From NCBI GenBank assembly GCA_031292485.1, contig JARLHA010000060.1, positions 25,827-89,826 on the forward strand: a stretch of DNA of 64,000 nt, written 5' to 3'. The DNA comes from Mucilaginibacter sp. GTDB taxonomy: Bacteria; Bacteroidota; Bacteroidia; Sphingobacteriales; Sphingobacteriaceae. Numbering within the stretch: position 1 is the first letter of the stretch; each line of letters starts with the position of its first letter. A program made the position numbers and the translations under genes. Shown piece by piece: positions 40,737 to 49,278 of this stretch. A model generated the notes under the pieces. That model made no database searches. It had not been told where the DNA came from and saw only the letters and a program-made list of their open reading frames with translations.

Positions 40737-42260
40737 TTATTCAGCCGTAAACACCTCCAGCGCCTTTTCAATCCGCCTGATGGTTTCCTCTTTTCCGAGC
40801 AAGGCGGCAATATCAAACACATGCGGGCCAAATTTGCCACCCACCAGCATCACACGGAAAGGCAGCATTAACTCACCCGGTTTAATGCTTTTTTCTTCGG
40901 CATGGGCTTTAAAAGCGGCTTCTAATGTGGCCTCGTCCCATACCCCCGTTTTACCAAATAAGGTGATCAGACTAACGAAGAAATCCGTTTTAACAGCCGT
41001 CCATTTAGGTTTAACAGAATTAACATCATATTCTTTAGGTTGTTCAAAAAAGTAGGCCGCCTGCTGGTAAAAATCAGGCAGTAAAACCACGCGGTCCTTT
41101 ATTTTATCTATTACTTTTAGCAAATATTCATCATCTGAAATCACAACGCCCTTCTCCTCCAAAATTATTTTGACTTTAGGCTCAAGACTCAAGGCTTCTG
41201 ACTTCTTAATCCATTCCGCATTGAACCATTTGGCTTTTTCAAAATCAAATTTTGCGCCGGCTTTACTAACCCGGCCGATCGAGAATTTTTCAACCAGTTC
41301 ATTCAGAGAAAACAGTTCCTGGTCGGTGCCATCGTTCCAGCCAAGGGTAGCCAGCAGGTTTAAAAACGCTTCCGGCAAAAAGCCCAATTCGCGGAAGCCA
41401 GGGGTTAATTCGCCTGTTTTGGCATCAAACCAGTTCATGGCGTATACCGGGAAACCCAGGCGCGTTCCGTCCCGTTTGCTCAATTTGCCGTGGCCATCGG
41501 GTTTCAATATCAGCGGCAAATGCGCCCATTCAGGCATATCGGCTTTCCAGCCCAAATACTCCCAGAGCAATAAATGCACCGGGGCCGATGGCAGCCATTC
41601 TTCCCCGCGGAAGGCGTGCGTAATTTTCATCAGGTAATCATCCACTACTACAGCCAGGTGGTAAGTAGGCATCCCGTCGGCTTTTAATAAAACTTTATCA
41701 TCCACCTGGCTGGTCTCGAAACTTACCTGCCCGCGGATCATATCGGTAAAACTCACCCTTTCATCAGCCGGCATTTTTATGCGGATCACATGTGGGGTAT
41801 GTGAATCAAGCAGTTCATCCACTTCATGTTCCGTTAACGAAAGCGAATTGCGTAAGCCATCACGGTAAACCTGCCCGTATTGAAAGTTTGGGATCTCTTT
41901 ACGGTTTTTGTCCAGTTCTTCGGGGGTATCAAAAGCGTAGTAGGCATGACCCTGTCGCACCAGTTTTTCAGCATATTCACGGTAAATGGCTTTGCGTTCG
42001 CTTTGTCGGTAGGGCGCATAAGGGCCGCCTGCCACGGGGCTTTCATCCGGCGTTAAGCCGCACCATTTCAAACAATCTAAAATATAATCTTCGGCACCTT
42101 CAACATAACGGTTCTGGTCGGTATCTTCAATCCTTAAAATAAAATCGCCCTGATGCTGTTTGGCGAACAGATAATTGAACAACGCGGTGCGCACGCCGCC
42201 CAGGTGTAAACCGCCTGTCGGGCTTGGCGCAAACCTTACTCTAACTTTTTTATCGGACAT
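40737..42260 (-). CDS. gltX: Glutamyl-tRNA synthetase
   Basis: Charges tRNA-Glu. The 507-residue class I enzyme has the HIGH-type motif SPTGGLHLGGVRTALF (near residue 12-26) and the KMSKS-type motif HGKLSKRDG (near 265). The C-terminal anticodon-binding part is complete (about 350-507). It is transcribed away from the histidine kinase gene, with a 34-base inverted repeat between the two. Confidence 0.97.
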   Translation of the reverse strand: MSDKKVRVRFAPSPTGGLHLGGVRTALFNYLFAKQHQGDFILRIEDTDQNRYVEGAEDYILDCLKWCGLTPDESPVAGGPYAPYRQSERKAIYREYAEKLVRQGHAYYAFDTPEELDKNRKEIPNFQYGQVYRDGLRNSLSLTEHEVDELLDSHTPHVIRIKMPADERVSFTDMIRGQVSFETSQVDDKVLLKADGMPTYHLAVVVDDYLMKITHAFRGEEWLPSAPVHLLLWEYLGWKADMPEWAHLPLILKPDGHGKLSKRDGTRLGFPVYAMNWFDAKTGELTPGFRELGFLPEAFLNLLATLGWNDGTDQELFSLNELVEKFSIGRVSKAGAKFDFEKAKWFNAEWIKKSEALSLEPKVKIILEEKGVVISDDEYLLKVIDKIKDRVVLLPDFYQQAAYFFEQPKEYDVNSVKPKWTAVKTDFFVSLITLFGKTGVWDEATLEAAFKAHAEEKSIKPGELMLPFRVMLVGGKFGPHVFDIAALLGKEETIRRIEKALEVFTAE

Positions 42261-42290
42261 AGTGGGGCAAAGATAGGTTTTTGTGGGGGA

Positions 42291-42515
42291 GTCCGAAAGT
42301 CGGAAAAGTCCGAAAGTCCGAAAGAAAAAGAAATTGTTGGAGGGGTTAAGTAAGTTCCAATTAAACCAGTAATTCCCGCATAGCGATGGGTTTCAAACCC
42401 ATCGCTATGGGAAAAGCCGGCATGCAGCCCAACCCCAATTTCGGCCTTTCCCAACTTTTTCCGTATTTTGCCCAAAAATATCTTTCGGACTTTCGGACTT
42501 TTCCGACTTTCGGAC
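42291..42515. repeat. 34-base perfect inverted repeat enclosing a second hairpin
   Basis: Arms 42291-42324 and 42482-42515 are exact reverse complements over 34 bases, built of the iterated word GTCCGAAAGTCGGAAAA. The 157-base interior holds the second copy of the CATAGCGATGGGTTT hairpin (42379-42409). The whole lies between divergent gltX and the histidine kinase gene, ending 6 bases before the kinase ATG. A single arm of the same family is at 27085-27117. Confidence 0.93.
42379..42409. repeat. 31-base perfect hairpin (repeat copy 2)
   Basis: CATAGCGATGGGTTT, a central C, then its exact reverse complement. It differs from the copy at 29720-29750 only in the central base. Here it is nested inside another inverted repeat and lies between divergent genes, so a terminator role is less obvious. 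Confidence 0.9.
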
Positions 42516-42521
42516 TAAAAA

Positions 42522-43748
42522 ATGAACCCCTACCAACAAAAAAAACGCTGGAAATACTCGCTTCTCACTTTCGCGGTGGTGATTGCAAGTGGTTCGTTGT
42601 TCTATACAAGTTACCTGGTTCGCAACATTGCCAAGTCTGAACGTACGCGCGCGCAGGTATGGGCCATGAGCATGAAACAGGTACTGGCATCAGACGATAA
42701 TGATTTTTTAAGCTATGTTTTTGCTGTACGCGATAGTTCGATAGTGCCTGCAATCGTTACTGATAACAGAGGCGACATCCAACTTTCAAGGGGGTTGGAT
42801 CCAACTAAAACGTTTATAAAACTGGAGGCAGAAGATAAAACGAAGGGGAAACTGCGAAAGAAATATGATATCGAATATTTCAAATCTGAGCTTGCTACAA
42901 TGAAAAAGCAGCATACGCCTATTAAATTGACGATTTTAGACACGGAATGGCTGGTTTACTACAAGGATTCGGACCTGCTTACCGAGTTGAAATATTTCCC
43001 CTACATACAGCTTTCCGTTATCGCTATATTTTTATTGCTGGCCTATACGGCGTTCAGTTCCTCACGCAAATCAGAGCAGGACCAGGTTTGGGTGGGCCTT
43101 GCCAAGGAAACAGCCCACCAATTGGGTACGCCCATATCGTCGTTAATGGCCTGGATCGAGCTGATGAAAGAAAAATTCAACGCTGAAGACGACCCGTTGA
43201 TCGGCGAAATGGAAAATGACGTAAAGCGCCTGGAGATCGTAGCCGACCGTTTTTCAAAGATCGGCTCAAAGGCGCAATTGGAAGATCATAAAGTGTACGA
43301 TGTGGTGAAGGATTTTATGGATTACTTTAAAATCCGCGTAAGTAAAAATATAAGTTTCGAATTAACCGGTAACCCGCACCTGCAGGCAGGTATCAATGTG
43401 CCCTTATTTGATTGGGTGCTGGAAAACCTGATGAAAAATGCCGTTAACGCAATTGATGGCAAGGGCAATATAAAGGTGGATATCTCTGGCAATAAGATCA
43501 AAAAACAAGTATTTATTGACATTTCGGATACCGGCAAGGGAATCCCCCGTTCAAAATTCGATACCGTATTTCAGCCGGGGTACACTACCCGCAAACGCGG
43601 CTGGGGCCTCGGACTGAGTTTAACCAAACGCATGGTTGAAAATTACCACGACGGGCAGGTATTTGTGCGCGATTCAGAATTAGGTAAAGGAACAACTTTC
43701 AGGATCATCTTAAAAAACACACGACATGATAAAAAGACCACAGCCTGA
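42522..43748 (+). CDS. Sensor histidine kinase
   Basis: A 408-residue membrane kinase. Transmembrane segments lie near 12-34 and 162-182 and flank a periplasmic sensor domain of about 125 residues. The phospho-acceptor box is KETAHQLGTPISSLMAWIE (near 205); N box NLMKNAVNAIDG (near 305), G1 ISDTGKGIP and G2 RGWGLGLSLTKRMVE follow. No response regulator gene is adjacent, so the partner is unknown. The stop overlaps the DinB gene by 23 bases, so they are probably co-transcribed. Confidence 0.92.
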   Translation: MNPYQQKKRWKYSLLTFAVVIASGSLFYTSYLVRNIAKSERTRAQVWAMSMKQVLASDDNDFLSYVFAVRDSSIVPAIVTDNRGDIQLSRGLDPTKTFIKLEAEDKTKGKLRKKYDIEYFKSELATMKKQHTPIKLTILDTEWLVYYKDSDLLTELKYFPYIQLSVIAIFLLLAYTAFSSSRKSEQDQVWVGLAKETAHQLGTPISSLMAWIELMKEKFNAEDDPLIGEMENDVKRLEIVADRFSKIGSKAQLEDHKVYDVVKDFMDYFKIRVSKNISFELTGNPHLQAGINVPLFDWVLENLMKNAVNAIDGKGNIKVDISGNKIKKQVFIDISDTGKGIPRSKFDTVFQPGYTTRKRGWGLGLSLTKRMVENYHDGQVFVRDSELGKGTTFRIILKNTRHDKKTTA

Positions 43749-44235
43749 TGAATATTCAGCTTTTGCAGCCCGTTATGTAGACCTGGTGGGCAATGGCCCA
43801 ATTATAGAGATATTGGAATACCTTCAGCAAATGACCTATAATTTTTTTTTAAGGATTGACCCTGATAAAGCGGCCTATGCCTATGCCGAAGGTAAATGGA
43901 CAATTAAGCAGGTGGTGGGGCACATCACCGACACCGAAAGGGTGTTTGCTTACCGCGCGCTTGCCTTTTCGCGCGAGGCGGTTGAACTGCCGGGTTTTGA
44001 CCAGGATGTTTATATGGCAAAATCCACTTTTAATACCCGTTCGCTGGAAGACCTGGCCAATGAATATAATACCGTAAGGGAATCCACTTTATACCTGTTG
44101 CGTTCGTTTACCGAAGAGCAAACCACGCAGAAAGGGATTGCCAGCGGCAATCCTGTTTCTGTAAGGGCTTTGGCTTATATGATCGCGGGCCATGAGATGC
44201 ATCATATTAAGCTATTGAAAGAGCGGTATTTGTAA
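43726..44235 (+). CDS. DinB-family metal-binding protein
   Basis: A 169-residue four-helix DinB/YfiT-like protein. The metal-binding His are in QVVGHITDTERVFAYR (near 65) and in IAGHEMHHIKLLKERY (near 155). Relatives include thiol-dependent transferases, and in DNA-damage or stress contexts they are common in Bacteroidota. It overlaps the histidine kinase by 23 bases. Exact role unknown. Confidence 0.87.
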   Translation: MIKRPQPDEYSAFAARYVDLVGNGPIIEILEYLQQMTYNFFLRIDPDKAAYAYAEGKWTIKQVVGHITDTERVFAYRALAFSREAVELPGFDQDVYMAKSTFNTRSLEDLANEYNTVRESTLYLLRSFTEEQTTQKGIASGNPVSVRALAYMIAGHEMHHIKLLKERYL

Positions 44236-44236
44236 T

Positions 44237-44413
44237 TGGTTGATTAGGTTGGATTAAGTTGAATGGTTGATTAAGTTAGCAAACAACAACCACTCAACTT
44301 TAATTAGTTGATTAGGTTGGATTAAGTTAAATGGTTGATTAGGTTGAAAAAACCAACCACTCACCTAATCAACTTAATCTAACTCAATCAGCTTAAATCC
44401 AACTCAATCAACT
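44237..44413. repeat. Compound GTTGATTAGGTTGGATTAAG palindromic repeat
   Basis: Two forward arms (44237-44277 and 44307-44346) repeat GGTTGATTAGGTTGGATTAAG; reverse-complement arms lie at 44284-44306 and 44351-44413. The element fills the gap between convergent DinB and DUF6249 genes, and its right end encodes the last codons and TGA stop of DUF6249 (GTT GAT TGA). It is the largest member of this word family here. Confidence 0.9.
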
Positions 44414-44787
44414 TTCCCGTCATTCTTATCACTTTCCTTTTTCTCCATTCTATACGAAAGGAATAAACCCGATCCGCCAAATATGGCGATCAAAGCGAAG
44501 TAGATAGCTACATTGCCACCGTCGTCCATGTCGCCTATTTTGCTGAACACAGTATGCCCAAGCACATAAGCTAAAAATAAGCCAACACCAGCTCCGATAA
44601 ATAGTAGTCCCCACCGGAGGGTCTGAAAAGGTGCCGATTGCGGTTTATACCTGCGGGGGTCCATGCCGCGCTCGATCATAGCCATTCTTTCGCGTTTGTA
44701 TAGGTAAACAATACCAAATATCATTGCAAAAAAACCAGTCGAGATGACGATCCCGGCCATAATCGCAAATTCTGCTGTACGATCCAT
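44404..44787 (-). CDS. DUF6249-type membrane protein
   Basis: A 127-residue protein with three hydrophobic segments (about 7-28, 58-78, 90-108) and a motif YKRERMAMIERGMDPRRY typical of small membrane proteins beside ECF sigma genes in Bacteroidota (I believe DUF6249). It is divergent from the ECF sigma gene (340-base gap). Its last residues, Val-Asp-stop, are written by the repeat at 44237-44413. A regulatory or envelope-stress link with the sigma factor is plausible but unproven. Confidence 0.75.
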   Translation of the reverse strand: MDRTAEFAIMAGIVISTGFFAMIFGIVYLYKRERMAMIERGMDPRRYKPQSAPFQTLRWGLLFIGAGVGLFLAYVLGHTVFSKIGDMDDGGNVAIYFALIAIFGGSGLFLSYRMEKKESDKNDGKVD

Positions 44788-44900
44788 AATATGTAATTTT
44801 TTAAAAGTTAATAAATGTTTTTTGTTTTAAACACCGGTTACCGTGTATTTGCAAGCTATGACGACCTTGTTTTTAAGGAGGTTACACTTTTGGGAAAAAA

Positions 44901-45064
44901 GTTTGCAGTTAATAGTTTGCAGTTAGCAGGCTTAACTTGCTAATGGGCGCAATTCAGATTGTCGCATTGACGCCAAACGTTTCCTTAAACATAGGAACAC
45001 CGGGCAATAAAGGTTACAATCGCATCGCTCCTGCTGCAAACTGCCCACTCCAAACTGCAAACTA
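44901..45064. repeat. GTTTGCAGTTAGCAG palindromic repeat
   Basis: Left arm 44901-44937 (GTTTGCAGTTAATAGTTTGC, AGTTAGCAGGCTTAA) and right arm 45031-45064 (CTGCTGCAAACTGCCCAC, CAAACTGCAAACTAA) pair. It belongs to the same word family as 25059-25531 and 34070-34183 and ends in the same ACTAA form. It lies in the divergent gap between DUF6249 and the ECF sigma gene, with no gene inside; the rest of that 340-base gap shows nothing else. Confidence 0.82.
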
Positions 45065-45127
45065 AATAAGTATATTTACAAACGGTGTAACCTCCGCTAA
45101 CAAACGCACGTCAGAGAGCTATAACAG

Positions 45128-45709
45128 ATGCAAAGCAAGCTTTCAGATACCGAGTTGATTGAACAGACACTGGCGGGAAACCAGGCGGCTTATGCCGATT
45201 TGGTGAAACGGCACCAGCGTTTTGTATTCACGCTGGCTATGCGGTTTGCCAAGAGCAGGGAAGATGCCGAAGAAATTGCACAGGATTGTTTTATTAAAGC
45301 CTACCGGTCGCTGGCATCCTTCCAGGGGCAAGCCAAGTTCAGTACCTGGCTTTACAGTATTGTGTATACCACCGCAATGACTTTTTTACGTAAAAAACGA
45401 GTGGCTACCGATTCGATAGATGACGAAAATACCTTCATCCAATTGGAAAACCGCCCGTCAGGAAATGATATTAATAATGTAGAAAATAAATCGAGGTCGT
45501 TTTACCTTAACCAGGCGATTGGCCAGCTTTTGCCGGATGATGCAGCCATCATAACGATGTTTTATAAAGGGGAGCAATCGCTGGAAGAGATTGCGCAGGC
45601 ACTGGGGATGGAGGCCAATACCGTAAAGGTAAAATTATTCAGGGCGCGCCAGCGTTTAAAAGAAAAGCTGGAACGCAATTTAAAACACGAAGCTAAAGAA
45701 CTGATATGA
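45128..45709 (+). CDS. ECF RNA polymerase sigma factor
   Basis: A 193-residue sigma-70 family ECF factor. Region 2 is visible as LVKRHQRFVFTLAMRFAKS and DAEEIAQDCFIKAYRSLASF; region 4 is AIITMFYKGEQSLEEIAQAL and VKVKLFRARQRLKEKLE. Such factors redirect RNA polymerase after an envelope or redox signal. The gene overlaps the next, probably anti-sigma gene by ATGA, the usual arrangement. Confidence 0.93.
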   Translation: MQSKLSDTELIEQTLAGNQAAYADLVKRHQRFVFTLAMRFAKSREDAEEIAQDCFIKAYRSLASFQGQAKFSTWLYSIVYTTAMTFLRKKRVATDSIDDENTFIQLENRPSGNDINNVENKSRSFYLNQAIGQLLPDDAAIITMFYKGEQSLEEIAQALGMEANTVKVKLFRARQRLKEKLERNLKHEAKELI

Positions 45710-46203
45710 ATAGCATAGAGGAAATACTTTGGAACTATATTGATGGCAATTGCACCCCGGAGGAGCAAAACATCATCAAAAGGCTTATTGCGGAGGATGA
45801 AGCATACAGGCTGAAATACCAGGAATTATTAAGCCTTGATAAGGAATTTTCGGCAATTGAGCTGGATGAGCCGTCCATGGCTTTTACTTATAATGTGATG
45901 GAAGCCATCCGTACCGAAAATGCGATGGTGCCGTTAAAAGCCAGGATAAATAAAAAAATCATTATCGGCATAACCATATTTTTTGCGGTTACCCTTGTGG
46001 CTATGTTGGTGATGGTATTTGCAAACGTCAACTGGTCTGCTGTGAGCGCGCCTGTCAATTTGACATACAGTATTAAGATGCCAAGTATCGACCCCGGCAA
46101 AACAAAAATTGCAGTAGAAGGCTTTGTGTTTTTTGATGTGATACTGGCTTTATATCTACTGGATGGCTATCTGCGCAAAAAAGCTTCGGCGCGGCAGGCT
46201 TAA
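45706..46203 (+). CDS. Probable anti-sigma factor, membrane protein
   Basis: A 165-residue protein. Its N-terminal 60 residues form a helical domain (IEEILWNYIDGNCTPEEQNI) like those of anti-sigma factors, and membrane segments follow at about 84-106 and 138-156. It starts in an ATGA overlap with the sigma gene, which is the strongest evidence for its role: it should hold the sigma factor at the inner membrane. Followed by a terminator at 46389-46417. Confidence 0.75.
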   Translation: MNSIEEILWNYIDGNCTPEEQNIIKRLIAEDEAYRLKYQELLSLDKEFSAIELDEPSMAFTYNVMEAIRTENAMVPLKARINKKIIIGITIFFAVTLVAMLVMVFANVNWSAVSAPVNLTYSIKMPSIDPGKTKIAVEGFVFFDVILALYLLDGYLRKKASARQA

Positions 46204-46388
46204 AATATTGTATGGCAAAACCGACAACGTCTGCTAAAATGTTCAGTTCTCTGACATTTTGGAACATCAAACAAGTTTGGATTTGAACAAACAGTCATTA
46301 TAAGGAGTATGATTGCTTGTTGGTATAATAATTGTAATATAATGATCTGACTGGCACCCGCCAGTTAATTGTGATAAGGTTTAGGTTG

Positions 46389-46417
46389 AAAGTCCCCTGC
46401 GATAAGCGGGGGGCTTT
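46389..46417 (+). terminator. Rho-independent terminator after sigma/anti-sigma operon
   Basis: AAAGTCCCCTGC (46389-46400), loop GATAA, and GCGGGGGGCTTT (46406-46417) form a 12-pair stem with two G-U pairs, followed by TATTTTTTA. It lies 186 bases beyond the anti-sigma stop; the rest of the gap to 46506 shows nothing else. Confidence 0.82.
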
Positions 46418-46506
46418 TATTTTTTATGTGTCATAATAAGTGTATCTTCCATTCAGTTATTGGTTTTGTCATAGTTCAATCTTAACTTAGTTTAAAAAAC
46501 CTGTTT

Positions 46507-47352
46507 ATGAGAAAGATAAGCTTATTGTTATGTGCCTTGCTTGTTGCATTGGTAACCCTAAATTCCTATGCGCAAACCCCACGCATCCCCGAAGCCAGTT
46601 CAACCCAAACTATCATCCAGGATTTCGGCCTGGGCAAAATAACCATTACCTATTCCAGGCCGAATGTAAAGGGCCGGGTAATATTTGGCGGCATCAATCC
46701 CTGGGGCCAGGTATGGCGCACGGGCGCCAATTCAGCTACAACCATCAATTTCAGCGAAAATGTGATCATGGAAGGGCATAAAGTTCCGGCAGGCACCTAT
46801 TCGCTTTTTACTATTCCAAATAAGGATCAATGGACCATTATATTAAACAAAGTGGTAAAACAATGGGGGGCTTATAGCTATAAAGAATCTGAAGATTTTT
46901 TACGGTTTACGGAAAAGCCTGTTTACCTGCCCGAAAAACGCGAAACGTTTACCATACAGTTTGCCAATGCAACTACCCAGTCCAACGATCTATACCTGGT
47001 TTGGGACCACACTGCCGTGGGTATTCATATGCAAACAGACGATGACGCCAAAATAACCGCCAATATTGATGAATTGATGAAAGGCGACCGCAAACCCTAC
47101 TATTTTAACGCCATTCAGTATTATTACGAGAACAATAAGGATATGAACAAGGCGCTGGCCTGGGCGCTGGAAGCCGAAAAGGTTGATCCCGGCGCATGGT
47201 ACCAGCTTTGGGAAGCCCGCATCAGGTTAAAGATGGGCGACAAGGCCGCCGCAATAGCCGCCGCTAAAAAGGGAGTAAGCATGGCACAGGCAAATAAGGA
47301 CGATGAATATGTACGGCTTAACCAGGCGGTGATTGACCAGGCGTCCCGATGA
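46507..47352 (+). CDS. DUF2911 exported protein
   Basis: A 281-residue protein with a signal peptide (about 1-22, ending SYA-QT). The DUF2911 domain covers about 25-170, with ITYSRPNVKGRVIFGG, NPWGQVWRTGANSATTI and PAGTYSLFTIP as its conserved blocks. A C-terminal helical, TPR-like part follows (about 190-281). Common in Bacteroidota; function unknown. Confidence 0.9.
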   Translation: MRKISLLLCALLVALVTLNSYAQTPRIPEASSTQTIIQDFGLGKITITYSRPNVKGRVIFGGINPWGQVWRTGANSATTINFSENVIMEGHKVPAGTYSLFTIPNKDQWTIILNKVVKQWGAYSYKESEDFLRFTEKPVYLPEKRETFTIQFANATTQSNDLYLVWDHTAVGIHMQTDDDAKITANIDELMKGDRKPYYFNAIQYYYENNKDMNKALAWALEAEKVDPGAWYQLWEARIRLKMGDKAAAIAAAKKGVSMAQANKDDEYVRLNQAVIDQASR

Positions 47353-47590
47353 ATTCGGAATTCGGAATTTCGATTTCGGATGTTCGAAAACGATAAAATA
47401 ATTGCAGCTACCCTCTTTTTTGCTTGCAAAAGAGAGGGTGGTCGGGCGTAGCGACGACCGGGTGAATCCACCCGTAGGACAATGGCGCCATTGCCCGGCT
47501 CCCGCTCTCCGGCAAGCCGCAAATAGGGAAAAAGAATTTTTCAAACACGCAAGATTTCGGAATTTCGATTTCAAAATTCAACTATTCGAT
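47353..47590. repeat. TTCGGAATTTCGATTTC repeats flanking a palindrome cluster
   Basis: The word TTCGGAATTTCGATTTC occurs at 47361-47377 and 47556-47572. Between them is a G+C-rich cluster of hairpins: CCCTCTTTT/AAAAGAGAGGG (47411-47438), GGTCG/CGACC (about 47440-47459), GGGTG/CACCC (47460-47473), and the perfect palindrome CAATGGCGCCATTG (47480-47493). It fills the gap between convergent DUF2911 and the symporter gene; the symporter stop (AAT AGT TGA) is inside the outer word. Confidence 0.82.
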
Positions 47591-49278
47591 GTCTGCTTTT
47601 CCGGGAGTAGCGGGCTGATGGCCGATGCGATAGCAATCACCAAAAGGCAACCGATCATATTCAACCATAAATAGGCAACCAGTTCGAAGTTACCGAGGAC
47701 AATGATCAGGAACTCGGTGATGATTGCCGCGATAAAGACGGCATTACCTTTTATTTTTTTCAGGTAAAAAGCCACCACAAACACCCCTAAAATGGTGCCG
47801 TAAAGGTAAGAGCCTAATTTATTCACATACTCCAGCAAGTTGCCCACTTTACTTGCATACAGGGCCATACCGATGCAAACCAGTCCCCAGAAAACGGTTG
47901 CCAGCCTTGATGCATTAAGGTAGTTTTTATCCGATGCGCCGGGATTCAGGATCCGCCTGTAAATGTCAACCACCGTAGTTGATGCCAGTGAGTTTAATGC
48001 ACTGGCAGTAGACCCCATCGAAGCAAGGAAAATAATAGCTACCAGCAAACCGATTAATCCTCTGGGCAAATATTGGGTAACAAAAGTAAGAAACACATAA
48101 TTGGTATCATTCTCGTTAGCTTTGTCGTTGTTCTTTTTCATTACCGCGATGGCCTGTTTGCGTATCGCCAGGGATTGGCCGTCAGCAATTTTTAGGGCAT
48201 CCTGCGCCTTGCTGATCTGCGCCGGGTCTTTACTGTCAAATGCCTTGATCAGGTCGTCTGCTTTGTTTTTACGTTGTTCAAATACCGCCGTATATCGGCT
48301 CTCCAGCTGGTTGTATTGTGCCGCATAATGGCTGGCCTTTACCTGCTTTACCTCGTACCGGTTAAAAAACATTGGCGGGCGGTTAAACTGGTAAAAGGCA
48401 AAAACCAAAACCCCGATCAGCAGGATCAAAAACTGCATCGGTATTTTAACCAACCCGTTCATGATGAGGCCCATGCGGCTCTGTCCTACCGAACTGCCGG
48501 TTAAATAGCGCCCCACCTGGCTTTGGTCGGTACCGAAATAGGATAATTGCAAAAAGAAACCGCCGATAACGCCGCTCCAGATATTATATTGATTTTTGGG
48601 GTCGAATTTCCAGTCGATCACATTCATTTTTCCCAATTTACCGGCCAGTTTCAGGGCATGGCCGAAGCCCACGCCGCCGGGCAGCAGGTGAACCACCATC
48701 ACTCCCGCGAAGAACATCCCCAAAAAAATAATACTCATTTGCAGCAGCTGGGTGTAGGATACCGCTTTTGTACCGCCGTAAACAGTATAAAAAATCACCA
48801 GCCCGCCGATAAAGAGTGTGGTATAAACGGTATTGATGTTCAGGATAGTGGATAAGATAATGGAAGGCGCGTAAATGGTTATACCCGTTGAAAGTCCGCG
48901 CTGGATCAAAAATAAAAATGAGGTGAGCGCCCTTGTTTTCAGGTCGAAGCGTTGCTCCAGGTATTCATAAGCCGTATAAACTTTAAGGCGGTGGAATATG
49001 GGCACAAAGGTTACGCAGAGCACGATCATGGCCAGCGGCAGGCCGAGATAAAACTGCACAAAGCGCATTCCGTCTGAATAGGCTTGCCCGGGGGCAGAAA
49101 GGAAAGTGATGGCGCTGGCTTGCGTAGCCATTACCGAAAGGCCCACATGATACCAGCGCAGGGTGCGCCCGCCCATCAGGTACTGGTCGATGTTTTGGCT
49201 TTGGCCGCTTTTCCAAACACCGTATAAAACGATGCCCAGCAGCGTTAAGCCTAAAACTATCCAGTCGGCTAAGCTCAT
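47578..49278 (-). CDS. Sodium:solute symporter
   Basis: A 566-residue SSS-family transporter with about 13 membrane segments. Family marks include YLMGGRTLRWYHVGLSVMAT (near 33-52), FYTVYGGTKAVSYTQLLQM (near 158) and YQFNRPPMFF before a large charged loop (about 320-390), then conserved TM8-10. Members move sugars, proline, sialic acid or iodide with sodium. The start overlaps the stop of a 41-residue membrane protein gene, so the two are probably coupled. Substrate unknown. Confidence 0.92.
   Translation of the reverse strand: MSLADWIVLGLTLLGIVLYGVWKSGQSQNIDQYLMGGRTLRWYHVGLSVMATQASAITFLSAPGQAYSDGMRFVQFYLGLPLAMIVLCVTFVPIFHRLKVYTAYEYLEQRFDLKTRALTSFLFLIQRGLSTGITIYAPSIILSTILNINTVYTTLFIGGLVIFYTVYGGTKAVSYTQLLQMSIIFLGMFFAGVMVVHLLPGGVGFGHALKLAGKLGKMNVIDWKFDPKNQYNIWSGVIGGFFLQLSYFGTDQSQVGRYLTGSSVGQSRMGLIMNGLVKIPMQFLILLIGVLVFAFYQFNRPPMFFNRYEVKQVKASHYAAQYNQLESRYTAVFEQRKNKADDLIKAFDSKDPAQISKAQDALKIADGQSLAIRKQAIAVMKKNNDKANENDTNYVFLTFVTQYLPRGLIGLLVAIIFLASMGSTASALNSLASTTVVDIYRRILNPGASDKNYLNASRLATVFWGLVCIGMALYASKVGNLLEYVNKLGSYLYGTILGVFVVAFYLKKIKGNAVFIAAIITEFLIIVLGNFELVAYLWLNMIGCLLVIAIASAISPLLPEKQTSNS

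Noticed and set aside
44237..44413. Possible CRISPR-like array
   Set aside because: The repeated words are adjacent or overlapping, vary in length, lack unique spacers, and turn into reverse complements in the right half; no cas genes are present.
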